A DNA stretch of 62,241 nt. It comes from Paenibacillus sedimenti. GTDB lineage: Bacteria > Bacillota > Bacilli > Paenibacillales > NBRC-103111. Positions 16,686-24,213 of the stretch are shown piece by piece; position 1 is the stretch's first letter; each line of letters begins with the position of its first letter. The DNA lies in contig NZ_JACVVD010000021.1 of assembly GCF_014534655.1 (NCBI RefSeq), forward strand, positions 1 through 62,241, given 5' to 3'. The notes under the pieces are model-generated. The model was given only the letters and a program-made list of their open reading frames with translations. It ran no database searches and was not told the DNA's origin. Made by a program: the position numbers and the translations under genes.

Positions 16686-17567
16686 ATGAGGCAAGGAGAC
16701 TTTGTTACCCGTAAATCCTATGGCGGTGACGTCATTTTTAAGATCGAACGCATCGAGCAGTTAAAGGCGGTGCTGCGCGGCGTCGATTATCGGCTGCTAG
16801 CGGATGCGCCGCTGACGGACTTGATGGCGGCTAGCGCCGCTGGAACGTTGGACGATCCAAGATTGGGCACATCGCAATTTCGCGAATCCATTCGGCGATT
16901 AGCGTTATCTCAGGCTCAGATGCAGGAGAAGAACGAACTCTCCCTAACCCATAAATATAAGGCCGGTTCCAGCTATTTTGAAGTACCCGGGAAAGTACTT
17001 CATTTGGATGGAGATCCGGCTTATTTGCGTAAAAGCATGCAGCTTTATGGGGAATTGCGAGTGCCCGTGGAGGGGTATTACATTCCGGAGCCACAGATGC
17101 CGGACGCATTGTACCGGCTGTTGCCCCAAATTAAGCCCGAAATTGTCGTTATAACCGGTCACGACGGCATATTGAAGCACCGTAATAGCGGAGAACTGCA
17201 CAATTTAAGTAACTATAAGAATTCACAACATTTTGTGAATGCCGTACAGATCGCAAGGCAGTATGAGCGGAATCGGGATTCCATGATTATCGTAGCAGGG
17301 GCCTGCCAGTCTCATTTTGAAGCGTTACTGCGGGCAGGAGCTAATTTCGCAAGCTCGCCGGCGCGCGTCTTGATTCACGCCCTGGACCCTCTTTGTATCG
17401 CGGCTAAGCTCTCTTATACCTCGGTGAAGGATACCATTTCAATGCTCGATATTGTGGATCTAACCGTTACCGGATTGGAAGGTTTAGGCGGCGTGGAGAC
17501 GCGGGGGAGCTACCGGATGGGTATTCCCGGCATTCAGAATGTGCAGGGAAAGGCGCAAATGCAGTGA
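16686..17567 (+). CDS. yabG: Sporulation-specific protease YabG
   Basis: A 293-aa peptidase of the YabG family (MEROPS U57), which in B. subtilis processes coat proteins such as SafA and SpoIVA late in sporulation. Recognisable parts are the N-terminal GDFVTRKSYGGDVIFKI, the EIVVITGHDGILKHR block around residue 155 and the C-terminal GLGGVETRGSYRMGIPGIQN. A TAGGAGGGG site precedes the ATG. Length and position (after rsmA, before veg) match the family. Confidence 0.94.
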   Translation: MRQGDFVTRKSYGGDVIFKIERIEQLKAVLRGVDYRLLADAPLTDLMAASAAGTLDDPRLGTSQFRESIRRLALSQAQMQEKNELSLTHKYKAGSSYFEVPGKVLHLDGDPAYLRKSMQLYGELRVPVEGYYIPEPQMPDALYRLLPQIKPEIVVITGHDGILKHRNSGELHNLSNYKNSQHFVNAVQIARQYERNRDSMIIVAGACQSHFEALLRAGANFASSPARVLIHALDPLCIAAKLSYTSVKDTISMLDIVDLTVTGLEGLGGVETRGSYRMGIPGIQNVQGKAQMQ

Positions 17568-17582
17568 TTTTTGAATTGTATG

Positions 17583-17645
17583 AAAAGGCACCTGACTGGC
17601 ATTTGACTCGAGAGAGTCGATTGCGCGGGAGGTGTTCTTTTTTTT
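17583..17645 (+). terminator. yabG terminator
   Basis: CACCT/AGGTG form the base of a long hairpin with an inner GACTC/GAGTC stem, followed by TTCTTTTTTTT. Confidence 0.7.
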
Positions 17646-17737
17646 AGGAGAGGAAGGAATGAGAAATATGTGAATAATTTGCGAACTTTGGAGACAACCT
17701 ATAAGCTAGGTAACTAAAAAATTAGGTGAATATGCCG

Positions 17738-17767
17738 TTGACAATACGATTGTCGGACTGATATAAT
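17738..17767 (+). promoter_or_regulatory. veg promoter P1 (sigma-A)
   Basis: TTGACA (17738-17743), 18 bases, TATAAT (17762-17767): both hexamers are perfect consensus. Confidence 0.8.
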
Positions 17768-17779
17768 ATTTGCCCTAGT

Positions 17780-17808
17780 TTGACATGCCTGTCCGAATCG
17801 GTTATAAT
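17780..17808 (+). promoter_or_regulatory. veg promoter P2 (sigma-A)
   Basis: TTGACA (17780-17785), 17 bases, TATAAT (17803-17808): a perfect consensus promoter 12 bases downstream of P1. Transcription from it would begin only a few bases before the ribosome-binding site of veg. Confidence 0.85.
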
Positions 17809-17835
17809 TGACTAGGAAAGAGGTGGTAGTTGACA

Positions 17836-18111
17836 ATGGCAAAAAATGCGCTGTTGGAGATTAAACGCAGTTTGGAGCCCCATGTCGGGCAGAAGATCAT
17901 GTTGAGAGCAAATGGTGGCCGTCGAAAGACCATCGAGCGTTCCGGTGTTTTAGAAGAAACCTACCCTTCTGTGTTTATTGTGAAATTGGACCAAGAGGCG
18001 CATGCCTTCAAGAGAGTGTCCTACAGCTATGCCGATATCCTCACCGAATCCGTAGAAGTTACTGTTTGTAATGATGACGGACAGGTTCGTATCACCTACA
18101 TCCAACATTAG
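17836..18111 (+). CDS. veg: Veg protein
   Basis: A 91-aa small basic protein of the Veg/DUF1021 family; in B. subtilis Veg is very highly expressed and influences biofilm matrix genes, by an unclear mechanism. The family core LEPHVGQKIMLRANGGRRKTIE followed by GVLEETYPSVFIVKLD and FKRVSYSYADILTE is intact. ATG 17836 follows AGAGGTGG by nine bases; an upstream in-frame TTG is too close to that site. Two consensus sigma-A promoters precede it, consistent with the strong veg promoter of B. subtilis. Confidence 0.94.
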   Translation: MAKNALLEIKRSLEPHVGQKIMLRANGGRRKTIERSGVLEETYPSVFIVKLDQEAHAFKRVSYSYADILTESVEVTVCNDDGQVRITYIQH

Positions 18112-18137
18112 CTTAAAGCGTTATGCGTTACTATATG

Positions 18138-18161
18138 AACAGACCCTGGGGGTCTGTTTTT
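18138..18161 (+). terminator. veg terminator
   Basis: ACAGACC/GGTCTGT stem followed by TTTTT, about 25 bases after the veg stop codon. Confidence 0.9.
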
Positions 18162-18168
18162 GCATTTT

Positions 18169-18198
18169 GTATGGAGACTGCCAATGCGCGACATACTA
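18169..18198 (+). promoter_or_regulatory. Candidate sigma-G promoter of sspF
   Basis: GTATG (18169-18173), 18 bases, CATACTA (18192-18198) fits the sigma-G pattern GnATR-N18-CATnnTA exactly. SASP genes are typical sigma-G targets. Confidence 0.7.
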
Positions 18199-18210
18199 TG
18201 TGTAAGGAAG

Positions 18211-18304
18211 CAAAACTCAGCATATGCTTACGTAGAAAGTTTTACAAAAGCAAAACTCAGCATATGCTTTCGAAGAAAGTTTTACTAAAGTAAAACTCTA
18301 AGGA
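18211..18304 (+). repeat. Forespore-leader repeat, tandem copies 2 and 3
   Basis: Two 40-bp units (18211-18250 and 18251-18290) differ at three positions, all A/T exchanges, and run into TAAAACTCTAAGGAGG. Each contains the palindrome AGCATATGCT and an AGTTTT/AAAACT hairpin. The same element precedes csfB at 851-895. It lies in the sspF leader between promoter and start codon. Confidence 0.85.
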
Positions 18305-18312
18305 GGTTTCTT

Positions 18313-18774
18313 ATGGGTCGCAGAAGAGGCGTCATGTCAGAAAGTTTTAAATATGAGTTGGCCAAAGATTTAGGATTTTATGATGTGGTGCAGCGTGAAG
18401 GTTGGGAAGGCATTCGTACCAAAGATGCAGGAAATATGGTCAAACGTGCGATTCAAATTGCAGAAGAGCATTTGGCGAAGCAATACACGTCCTCGGCTCC
18501 TGTAAGTTATGGTTCTGCCGCAACCGGTTATAGCCAACCGAACTACTCAGCGCCTAATACTCCTGCGAATTACGCTCAACAAGGCTATGGACAAGGCGTA
18601 TATGGATCGACGCAACAAGCGTACTCTAACTATATACCAAATAACACCGCGGGGACGTACAACGTGAATACGTCAATTCCTTATCAAAATCAGCCGTCTG
18701 TTCCGGCCATGGATCAGGCTTTGGCGGCAAATCAGCAAGCTGGCCAGGCGGGACAGCGTTCCTATTACAGCTAA
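18313..18774 (+). CDS. sspF: Small acid-soluble spore protein SspF with long C-terminal tail
   Basis: The first ~58 residues match SspF, an alpha/beta-type SASP-related DNA-binding spore protein (MGRRRGVMSESFKYELAKDL, then EGWEGIRTKDAGNMVKRAIQ). B. subtilis SspF has about 61 residues; this one has 153. The extra ~95 residues are low-complexity, rich in Tyr, Gln, Asn, Pro, Ser, Ala and Gly, with no acidic or basic runs. The frame is intact, and a stem-loop terminator starts at the stop codon, so the extension is genuine. A sigma-G-like promoter and the forespore repeat lie upstream. Confidence 0.93.
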   Translation: MGRRRGVMSESFKYELAKDLGFYDVVQREGWEGIRTKDAGNMVKRAIQIAEEHLAKQYTSSAPVSYGSAATGYSQPNYSAPNTPANYAQQGYGQGVYGSTQQAYSNYIPNNTAGTYNVNTSIPYQNQPSVPAMDQALAANQQAGQAGQRSYYS

Positions 18775-18797
18775 AGCGAATGCTTTAGCTTTTCTTT
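18769..18797 (+). terminator. sspF terminator
   Basis: AGCTAAAGC (containing the TAA stop) pairs with GCTTTAGCT and is followed by TTTCTTTT. Confidence 0.85.
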
Positions 18798-18849
18798 TGC
18801 GCTTTTGTTATAATATTTTAACGGCAAACGAGCAAAAGAAGGTGATCCG

Positions 18850-19704
18850 ATGAAGATTTTTGAAAAAGCACCGGCTAAAATCAACCTATCCCTTGATGTT
18901 TTACATAAAAGAGAAGACGGTTACCACGAAGTCGAGATGGTTATGACGATGGTAGATCTGGCGGATCGCATCGAAATGCAGGAGCTGCCCCGGGATACGA
19001 TCATTATTTCCAGTCAGGCTGGCTATATTCCGCTTGATGAAAAGAATTTGGCGTTCCAAGCGGCCAGATTAATTAAGGATCGATATGACGTTAAACAGGG
19101 CGTATATATCCATCTGGACAAAAAGATCCCGGTCGCCGCAGGTCTGGCGGGAGGCAGCAGCGATGCCGCAGCGACCTTGCGCGGGCTTAACCGGCTTTGG
19201 CAGCTGAACATACCTATGGAAGAGCTGCAGAAGCTCGGAGCTGAGCTCGGATCGGATGTGCCCTTTTGCGTGACAGGCGGGACAGCAGTGGCCAGAGGAC
19301 GTGGCGAAAAACTGGTGCCGATCGCTTCGCCGCCTCAATGCTGGGTCGTTTTGGCCAAGCCCCCGATCAATGTTTCCACCTCGGAGATTTATGGGAAGCT
19401 GAACGCCCGCGAGATTAAGAAGCATCCCTCAACGGCTAATGTGCTGGAGGCGATCCGAGAGAAGCGGTTCGACCGGCTCTGCGACGAGCTCGGCAATATG
19501 CTTGAGGAAGTGACGCTGGACTTGTACCCAGAGGTGCGGCACCTGAAAGAATGCATGCAGAAGCTGGGCGCGGACGGTGTGTTGATGTCAGGCAGCGGGC
19601 CGACTGTATTCGGGCTCGTCTCCAAGGAAGCGAAGGTGCCCCGTATTTACAATGGGCTGCGAGGCTTTTGCAAAGATGTATACGCGGTGCGGATGTTAAC
19701 GTGA
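18850..19704 (+). CDS. ispE: 4-diphosphocytidyl-2-C-methyl-D-erythritol kinase
   Basis: The GHMP kinase of the MEP isoprenoid pathway, 284 aa. The substrate-site APAKINLSLDV (7-17), the ATP-binding PVAAGLAGGSSDAA (94-107), LGSDVPFCVTGGTA and the C-terminal MSGSGPTVFGL are all present. An AAGGTGATC site precedes the ATG. Gene order (sspF, ispE, purR) is as in B. subtilis. Confidence 0.97.
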   Translation: MKIFEKAPAKINLSLDVLHKREDGYHEVEMVMTMVDLADRIEMQELPRDTIIISSQAGYIPLDEKNLAFQAARLIKDRYDVKQGVYIHLDKKIPVAAGLAGGSSDAAATLRGLNRLWQLNIPMEELQKLGAELGSDVPFCVTGGTAVARGRGEKLVPIASPPQCWVVLAKPPINVSTSEIYGKLNAREIKKHPSTANVLEAIREKRFDRLCDELGNMLEEVTLDLYPEVRHLKECMQKLGADGVLMSGSGPTVFGLVSKEAKVPRIYNGLRGFCKDVYAVRMLT

Positions 19705-19715
19705 TGGATGGTTGA

Positions 19716-19741
19716 GAGAGCCCTAGGAAGGGCTCTTTTTT
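19716..19741 (+). terminator. ispE terminator
   Basis: AGAGCCCT/AGGGCTCT stem with a four-base loop followed by six T. Confidence 0.92.
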
Positions 19742-19890
19742 GCCGAAGTCATGGAAGGCGTTTTCATAGTTGTCATTATGTCAACTTAGTGTTAAGTTCG
19801 TGTTAATATAATTTTCATGAGATGCTTGAATAAATACGTATAAAAATGGTATATTTTCTTTATATTATTCGGATTTAGGGGGGTAGGGCG

Positions 19891-20727
19891 ATGAAAAAGT
19901 TGAAAAGGAGCGCTAGGCTGGTGGAAATGACGCAATACTTGTTATTTCGCCCCCATTCGTTAATTCCTTTAACGACTTTTGCCGAGCGTTACAACTCAGC
20001 TAAATCCTCGATCAGTGAAGATTTGGCCATCATCAAGGAAGTATTTGAAGAAGAAGGTTTGGGCGAACTGCATACGCTGGCAGGAGCAGCCGGAGGAGTG
20101 AAATTCACGCCAAAGATGCCGAAGGAAGCGTCGCTGAAGTTTATCCAGAATCTATGTTTACAGCTGCAGCAGCCAGAACGGATTCTTCCCGGAGGCTATT
20201 TGTATATGTCTGATATTATGGGGCAGCCTCATTATTTGAATGAAATCGGAAAAACGTTTGCATCTGCGTTCGCAGGACGGGACATCGATGTTATTATGAC
20301 CGTTGAGACGAAAGGCATACCGCTTGCCTATGCGACGGCTTCTTATATGAACCTTCCTGTCGTTGTTGTACGCAGGGATACGAAGGTGACCGAAGGATCT
20401 GCCGTAAGCATCAATTATGTGTCCGGATCCAATAAGCGAATTCAAACGATGTCGCTCGCAAGACGAGCGCTGAGAGAAGAATCGAAGGTGTTAATCATCG
20501 ACGATTTTATGCATGTAGGCGGGACAATTCACGGTATGATGGATCTGCTTGCTGAATTTAAAGCTTCGGTCCAAGGCGTAGGCGTGTTTATGGAGTCCTG
20601 CGAGGTGGAAGAGCATCTAATCGATGATTATGTATCGCTGGCCCGATTGTACGGTGTTGATTCCAAGACGAAGCAAATAACTGCGGAGCCGGGCAATTAT
20701 TTTGACGGCAATAAAGGAGACTTGTAA
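19891..20727 (+). CDS. purR: Purine operon repressor PurR
   Basis: A 278-aa regulator with an N-terminal winged helix (about 1-75, with SAKSSISEDLAIIKEVFE) and a phosphoribosyltransferase-like domain carrying the PRPP motif LIIDDFMHVGGT (201-212). In B. subtilis it represses purine genes at PurBoxes and is released by PRPP or guided by ppGpp. A GGGGGGTAGGGCG site precedes the ATG. A TATAAT at 19807-19812 may be its -10, and a CGAAC core (minus strand, about 19796-19800) could be half a PurBox, which I consider weak. Confidence 0.95.
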   Translation: MKKLKRSARLVEMTQYLLFRPHSLIPLTTFAERYNSAKSSISEDLAIIKEVFEEEGLGELHTLAGAAGGVKFTPKMPKEASLKFIQNLCLQLQQPERILPGGYLYMSDIMGQPHYLNEIGKTFASAFAGRDIDVIMTVETKGIPLAYATASYMNLPVVVVRRDTKVTEGSAVSINYVSGSNKRIQTMSLARRALREESKVLIIDDFMHVGGTIHGMMDLLAEFKASVQGVGVFMESCEVEEHLIDDYVSLARLYGVDSKTKQITAEPGNYFDGNKGDL

Positions 20728-20729
20728 CG

Positions 20730-21113
20730 ATGGAGTTCATTTCAACTCAAGCAGCCCCTGCGGCTATCGGTCCTTACTCGCAGGCGGTAAAGGTAGGTAA
20801 TTTGCTTTTCACTTCCGGACAGATTCCTCTTGGCCTCGACGGACAAATCGTTCAAGGCGGCATCAAGGAACAGGCTCATCAAGTGTTTGCTAACCTGAAG
20901 GGTGTCCTTGAAGAAGCTGGAACCCATTTTGCTCATGTGGTCAAGGCGACGGTGTTTCTCAAAGATATGAATCAGTTCGCCGAGCTCAATGACATCTATG
21001 CTTCGTATTTTGGCGACCATAAGCCGGCTCGCTCGACCGTCGAAGTGGCACGATTGCCTCGGGATGTTTTTGTCGAAATTGAGTTAATTGCTGAGATTCC
21101 TGTCGAATTTTAA
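20730..21113 (+). CDS. ridA: RidA/YjgF family enamine/imine deaminase
   Basis: A 127-aa RidA (YabJ) protein that clears reactive 2-aminoacrylate-type enamines. Family blocks IGPYSQAVKVG, FTSGQIPL, EEAGTHFAHVVKATVFLKDM, YFGDHKPARSTVEVARLPRDVFVEIE are intact, including the substrate Arg near residue 105. It starts two bases after the purR stop and so forms an operon with it, as in B. subtilis. Confidence 0.96.
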   Translation: MEFISTQAAPAAIGPYSQAVKVGNLLFTSGQIPLGLDGQIVQGGIKEQAHQVFANLKGVLEEAGTHFAHVVKATVFLKDMNQFAELNDIYASYFGDHKPARSTVEVARLPRDVFVEIELIAEIPVEF

Positions 21114-21161
21114 CAAAAAGATTAAGATCATATAAATTTATAGAAAATTTCAAAAAAATAA

Positions 21162-21188
21162 GAAGGAATTTGCCCCAAAATGTGGAAT
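21162..21188 (+). promoter_or_regulatory. Sigma-H promoter of spoVG
   Basis: GAAGGAATT (21162-21170), 11 bases, GTGGAAT (21182-21188) matches the sigma-H consensus RnAGGAwWW-N11-12-RnnGAAT. spoVG is the classical sigma-H target. Confidence 0.75.
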
Positions 21189-21231
21189 TATACACCCAAG
21201 TCTCAGCGATGGAAAAAGGTGGTGAACACAA

Positions 21232-21516
21232 GTGCAAATTACAGATGTAAGACTCCGCCGGGTCAACTCCGAGGGGAGAATGAAGGCGATTGCTTCCATT
21301 ACCATTGACAACGAGTTTGTTGTTCATGACATCCGAGTCATTGACGGCAACAACGGCATGTTCGTGGCTATGCCTAGCAAGCGAACTCCAGACGGTGAGT
21401 TCCGTGACATCGCTCATCCCATTTCTTCAACAACCCGCGAAAAGATTCAAGCTGCGGTATTAGCTGAATACGATCGTGCAGCTGCTGAAGAAGAAGTGAT
21501 AGAGGAAGGCGCTTAA
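21232..21516 (+). CDS. spoVG: SpoVG regulator
   Basis: A 94-aa SpoVG protein: a small beta-rich regulator that binds DNA or RNA and affects septation, virulence genes and sporulation timing. The family sequence MQITDVRLRRVNSEGRMKAI through MFVAMPSKRTPDGEFRDIAHPI is intact, with a short acidic tail. The start is GTG 21232 with AAAGGTGGTG upstream. A sigma-H promoter lies ~45 bases before the start. Confidence 0.97.
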   Translation: MQITDVRLRRVNSEGRMKAIASITIDNEFVVHDIRVIDGNNGMFVAMPSKRTPDGEFRDIAHPISSTTREKIQAAVLAEYDRAAAEEEVIEEGA

Positions 21517-21528
21517 ATCTGTTTACCT

Positions 21529-21556
21529 AGAGAGCCCGCGAGGCTCTCTTTTCTTT
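21529..21556 (+). terminator. spoVG terminator
   Basis: AGAGAGCC/GGCTCTCT stem followed by TTTCTTTTT. Confidence 0.9.
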
Positions 21557-21613
21557 TTGCGAGAATTAAGCTATATTGGGTGAAGTAATTGAATACAAGG
21601 AGTTGAACATCTC

Positions 21614-23008
21614 TTGAAGCTCATGGCTATTGTACTGGCAGCAGGCCAGGGAAAACGAATGAAATCGAAGCTGTACAAAGTGCTCCATCCGGTCGTCGGC
21701 AAACCGATGGTGGGCCACGTTGTGGACACGCTCAAGCATATAGAAGCAGCTAGAACATTAGTGATTGTTGGTTACGGGGCGGAAGCGGTTCAGGATTACT
21801 TAGGTGATCGCGTAGAATACGCGCTGCAAGAGCAGCAGCTTGGCACAGGACATGCAGTTCTGCAAGCTAAGGATGCACTTGGCTCCGAAGAAGGCATGAC
21901 CATTGTGATTTGTGGCGATACGCCGCTTATTTCGGAGGAAACTTTGAAAAGCATGATCGGGCTGCATCAAGATTCGGGAGCCTCTGCGACGATTCTCACA
22001 GCGAAGCTGGATAATCCGTTTGGCTACGGCCGCATCATTCGCGGCGAAGATAATCGTGTGGCACGTATAGTGGAGCAGAAGGACTGTACGCCGGAGGAAG
22101 CCGCTGTGCAGGAAATGAATACAGGCACTTATATTTTTGATAATCGTAAGCTTTTTGATGCTCTTGCTTCGGTTACGAACAATAATGTTCAAAATGAGTA
22201 CTACCTCACGGATGTTATCGGTATTTTGGCAGGTCAGGGGGAGGTTGTACAGGGCTACTGCATGGCTGATGTGACAGAGTCGATCGGCGTGAACGACCGG
22301 GTGGGGCTTGCAGAAGCCGAACGTTTGTTCAAAGAGCGGATCAACCGTCAGCACATGTTGAACGGAGTTACCATAATCGATCCGGCTAATACGTATATTG
22401 AAGTGGGCGTCACGATCGGCATGGATACCGTACTGCTGCCAGGAACGATTTTGCGTGGCAGGACTGTTATCGGTGACAATTGTACGATCGGACCGCAAAC
22501 GGAAATTATCGATTCGACGATTAATGACGAAGTAACGATTAAGCAGTCTGTTCTGCAGGATGCTTATGTGGATAGTAATGCGAGTGTCGGGCCTTTTGCT
22601 TATTTAAGACCAGGTGCGAAGATCGGCAAGCATGTTAAAGTCGGCGATTTCGTCGAGATTAAGAACGCGACCCTTGGTGAAGGTACGAAAGTATCCCACC
22701 TGAGCTACGTGGGTGATGCCGTTGTCGGTATGAACGTTAACATCGGCTGTGGTGCGATTACGGTTAATTACGACGGATTTAACAAGAATTTGACCGAAAT
22801 CGGAGATGACGCGTTTGTCGGCAGTAACGTGAACCTGATCGCTCCCGTACGGATCGGTAATGGTGCATACGTGGTTGCAGGCTCTACCATCACACATGGG
22901 GTGGATGACGGGGATCTGGCGATTGCAAGAGAAAGACAGACTAACAAACCGGGCTATGCAGATAAGATTAAAGCGCGCATGAAGGCGAAGAAAAATAACA
23001 AAGGGTAA
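21614..23008 (+). CDS. glmU: Bifunctional GlmU (UDP-GlcNAc synthesis)
   Basis: A 464-aa bifunctional enzyme making UDP-GlcNAc for peptidoglycan. The N-terminal uridylyltransferase has LAAGQGKRMKSKLYKVLHP (about 8-26) and CGDTPLI; the C-terminal left-handed beta helix (about 255-450) has the acetyltransferase motifs GPFAYLRPGAKIGKHVKVGDF and NYDGFNK with its catalytic His in the SHLSYVGDA segment. The start is TTG 21614, since AAGGAG is 11 bases away, against 20 for ATG 21623. prs, the usual next gene, is absent. Confidence 0.96.
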   Translation: MKLMAIVLAAGQGKRMKSKLYKVLHPVVGKPMVGHVVDTLKHIEAARTLVIVGYGAEAVQDYLGDRVEYALQEQQLGTGHAVLQAKDALGSEEGMTIVICGDTPLISEETLKSMIGLHQDSGASATILTAKLDNPFGYGRIIRGEDNRVARIVEQKDCTPEEAAVQEMNTGTYIFDNRKLFDALASVTNNNVQNEYYLTDVIGILAGQGEVVQGYCMADVTESIGVNDRVGLAEAERLFKERINRQHMLNGVTIIDPANTYIEVGVTIGMDTVLLPGTILRGRTVIGDNCTIGPQTEIIDSTINDEVTIKQSVLQDAYVDSNASVGPFAYLRPGAKIGKHVKVGDFVEIKNATLGEGTKVSHLSYVGDAVVGMNVNIGCGAITVNYDGFNKNLTEIGDDAFVGSNVNLIAPVRIGNGAYVVAGSTITHGVDDGDLAIARERQTNKPGYADKIKARMKAKKNNKG

Positions 23009-23066
23009 GGGCCGCCCACACTCTATGGTATTAAACACGGAAAAACCGCGCGAAGGCTTTGGATGG

Positions 23067-23121
23067 AACCTCCTGTGGTTGGGTACGCTATGACTAGTGT
23101 TTATCCAACTCTTAGGAGGTT
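23067..23121 (+). promoter_or_regulatory. Hairpin sequestering the rplY/ctc ribosome-binding site
   Basis: AACCTCCT (23067-23074) is perfectly complementary to AGGAGGTT (23114-23121), the ribosome-binding site of the L25 gene. Inside, GTTGGGT pairs with ATCCAAC and ACGCT with AGTGT, giving one long interrupted hairpin with a small apical loop. It would hide the Shine-Dalgarno bases unless opened. The pairing is seen directly; regulation is inferred. Confidence 0.7.
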
Positions 23122-23131
23122 CTTTTTTGAT

Positions 23132-23779
23132 ATGGCATTGACGTTAAAGGCAGAAGCCCGTAAGGAAACGACCAAATCTGACATTAAGCAGCTGCGTTCT
23201 CAGGGTAAAATTCCGGGCGTAGTCTATGGCAAAAAGGTCCAATCGACGGTCATTGCGATCGACCAGAAGGAGTTGCTGGCGCTGCTGCGTACAAATCCGC
23301 ATGCCATTGTCGAGATGGACATGCCGGACGGCGGCGGTAAGCAGCCTGTGATGATTAACGAAGTGCAGCGCGGCAAGGTGCATCGGGAGCTGCTTCATGT
23401 GGATTTTCATCAGATTAATATGGACGAGCCTGTGAAAACGGTCGTCACTCTCGAATTTACCGGCGAGGCGGAAGGTATCAAAGAAGGCGGTATTTTGCAG
23501 ATTCAACTCCATGACTTGGAGATTCGCTGTCTGCCTAACCAGATACCAAACTCAATTCCCGTTGATATCACGAATTTGGGGCTTGGAGAGAACCTGCTGG
23601 TTTACCAGATCTCGGTTCCGGCAGGGATTGAGGTCAAGTCTGATCTAAACGACCTCGTCGTTACGATACTTGCGCCTCAGAAAGAGGTTGAGCCGGAAGA
23701 GGCTCCTGCTGCGCAGGAAGAGAAGGCTGGGCAAGCTGAGGCGGCAACTGAAGCTGCGAAGGAAGAACAGACGGTATAA
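23132..23779 (+). CDS. ctc: 50S ribosomal protein L25/Ctc
   Basis: Ribosomal protein L25 of the long Ctc (TL5) type, which binds 5S rRNA. The N-terminal L25 domain (ALTLKAEARKETTKSD..., about 1-92) is followed by the Ctc beta domain (about 100-185) and an acidic Glu/Ala-rich tail. ATG 23132 (215 aa) has AGGAGGTT ten bases upstream; an in-frame ATG at 23063 would place the start inside the leader hairpin and adds 23 residues unlike the family. In B. subtilis ctc is a sigma-B stress gene. Confidence 0.95.
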   Translation: MALTLKAEARKETTKSDIKQLRSQGKIPGVVYGKKVQSTVIAIDQKELLALLRTNPHAIVEMDMPDGGGKQPVMINEVQRGKVHRELLHVDFHQINMDEPVKTVVTLEFTGEAEGIKEGGILQIQLHDLEIRCLPNQIPNSIPVDITNLGLGENLLVYQISVPAGIEVKSDLNDLVVTILAPQKEVEPEEAPAAQEEKAGQAEAATEAAKEEQTV

Positions 23780-23793
23780 AGACGTGGCGAAAC

Positions 23794-23834
23794 AGAGGGT
23801 GCCCTTGCTCCGAATGCAGGGTATCCTCTTTTTT
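23794..23834 (+). terminator. ctc terminator
   Basis: AGAGG and CCCT on the left pair with AGGG and CCTCT on the right, followed by six T. Confidence 0.85.
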
Positions 23835-23851
23835 CACTTTGAGTGCCTTGT

Positions 23852-24052
23852 TCAATAGCCCGGACGTGAGATAAAAACATGCATACTGCGGTTATAGAAT
23901 GTATTGTTGACTTTAACAAAATGGGAAGTATAAACTTCTACAAAGCCTATATCCTTGTGTAGGTTTTGATAGTATACTTGGACGGGAATGCCGGCATCTA
24001 TATGATCTTGAAATTGTAGATCAGTAGAAAGTTGTTGACCGTTAAGATACAT
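23852..24052 (-). CDS. Hypothetical protein on the minus strand, 66 aa
   Basis: A small reading frame between ctc and pth. I favour the ATG at 24052 because AGGTGAG lies nine bases upstream on the minus strand; the same frame stays open to 24196 but has no ribosome-binding site there. The product starts MYLNGQQLSTDLQFQDHI, looks like a beta-rich globular protein (PVQVYYQNL, VEVYTSHFVKV) and ends HVFISRPGY. I do not recognise a family. Codon use looks protein-like, but this could be a relic or a chance frame. Confidence 0.5.
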   Translation of the reverse strand: MYLNGQQLSTDLQFQDHIDAGIPVQVYYQNLHKDIGFVEVYTSHFVKVNNTFYNRSMHVFISRPGY

Positions 24053-24213
24053 AAGCGCTGGCTCACCTGCAACTATGAATTTGATGGTAACTTTTGTTAA
24101 TCTATTAGGTAGACAACATATATGAGGATTTAGTTCCGCAAAGAATTGATCTTTTATTAATATTATTAAAATTTGATAAAGTTGCGGTCGCATCATTGGG
24201 AGGATGAATAAAA

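Noticed and set aside
18211..18290. Two 40-bp units considered as a CRISPR array
   Set aside because: The units are directly adjacent with no spacers, and no cas genes are present.
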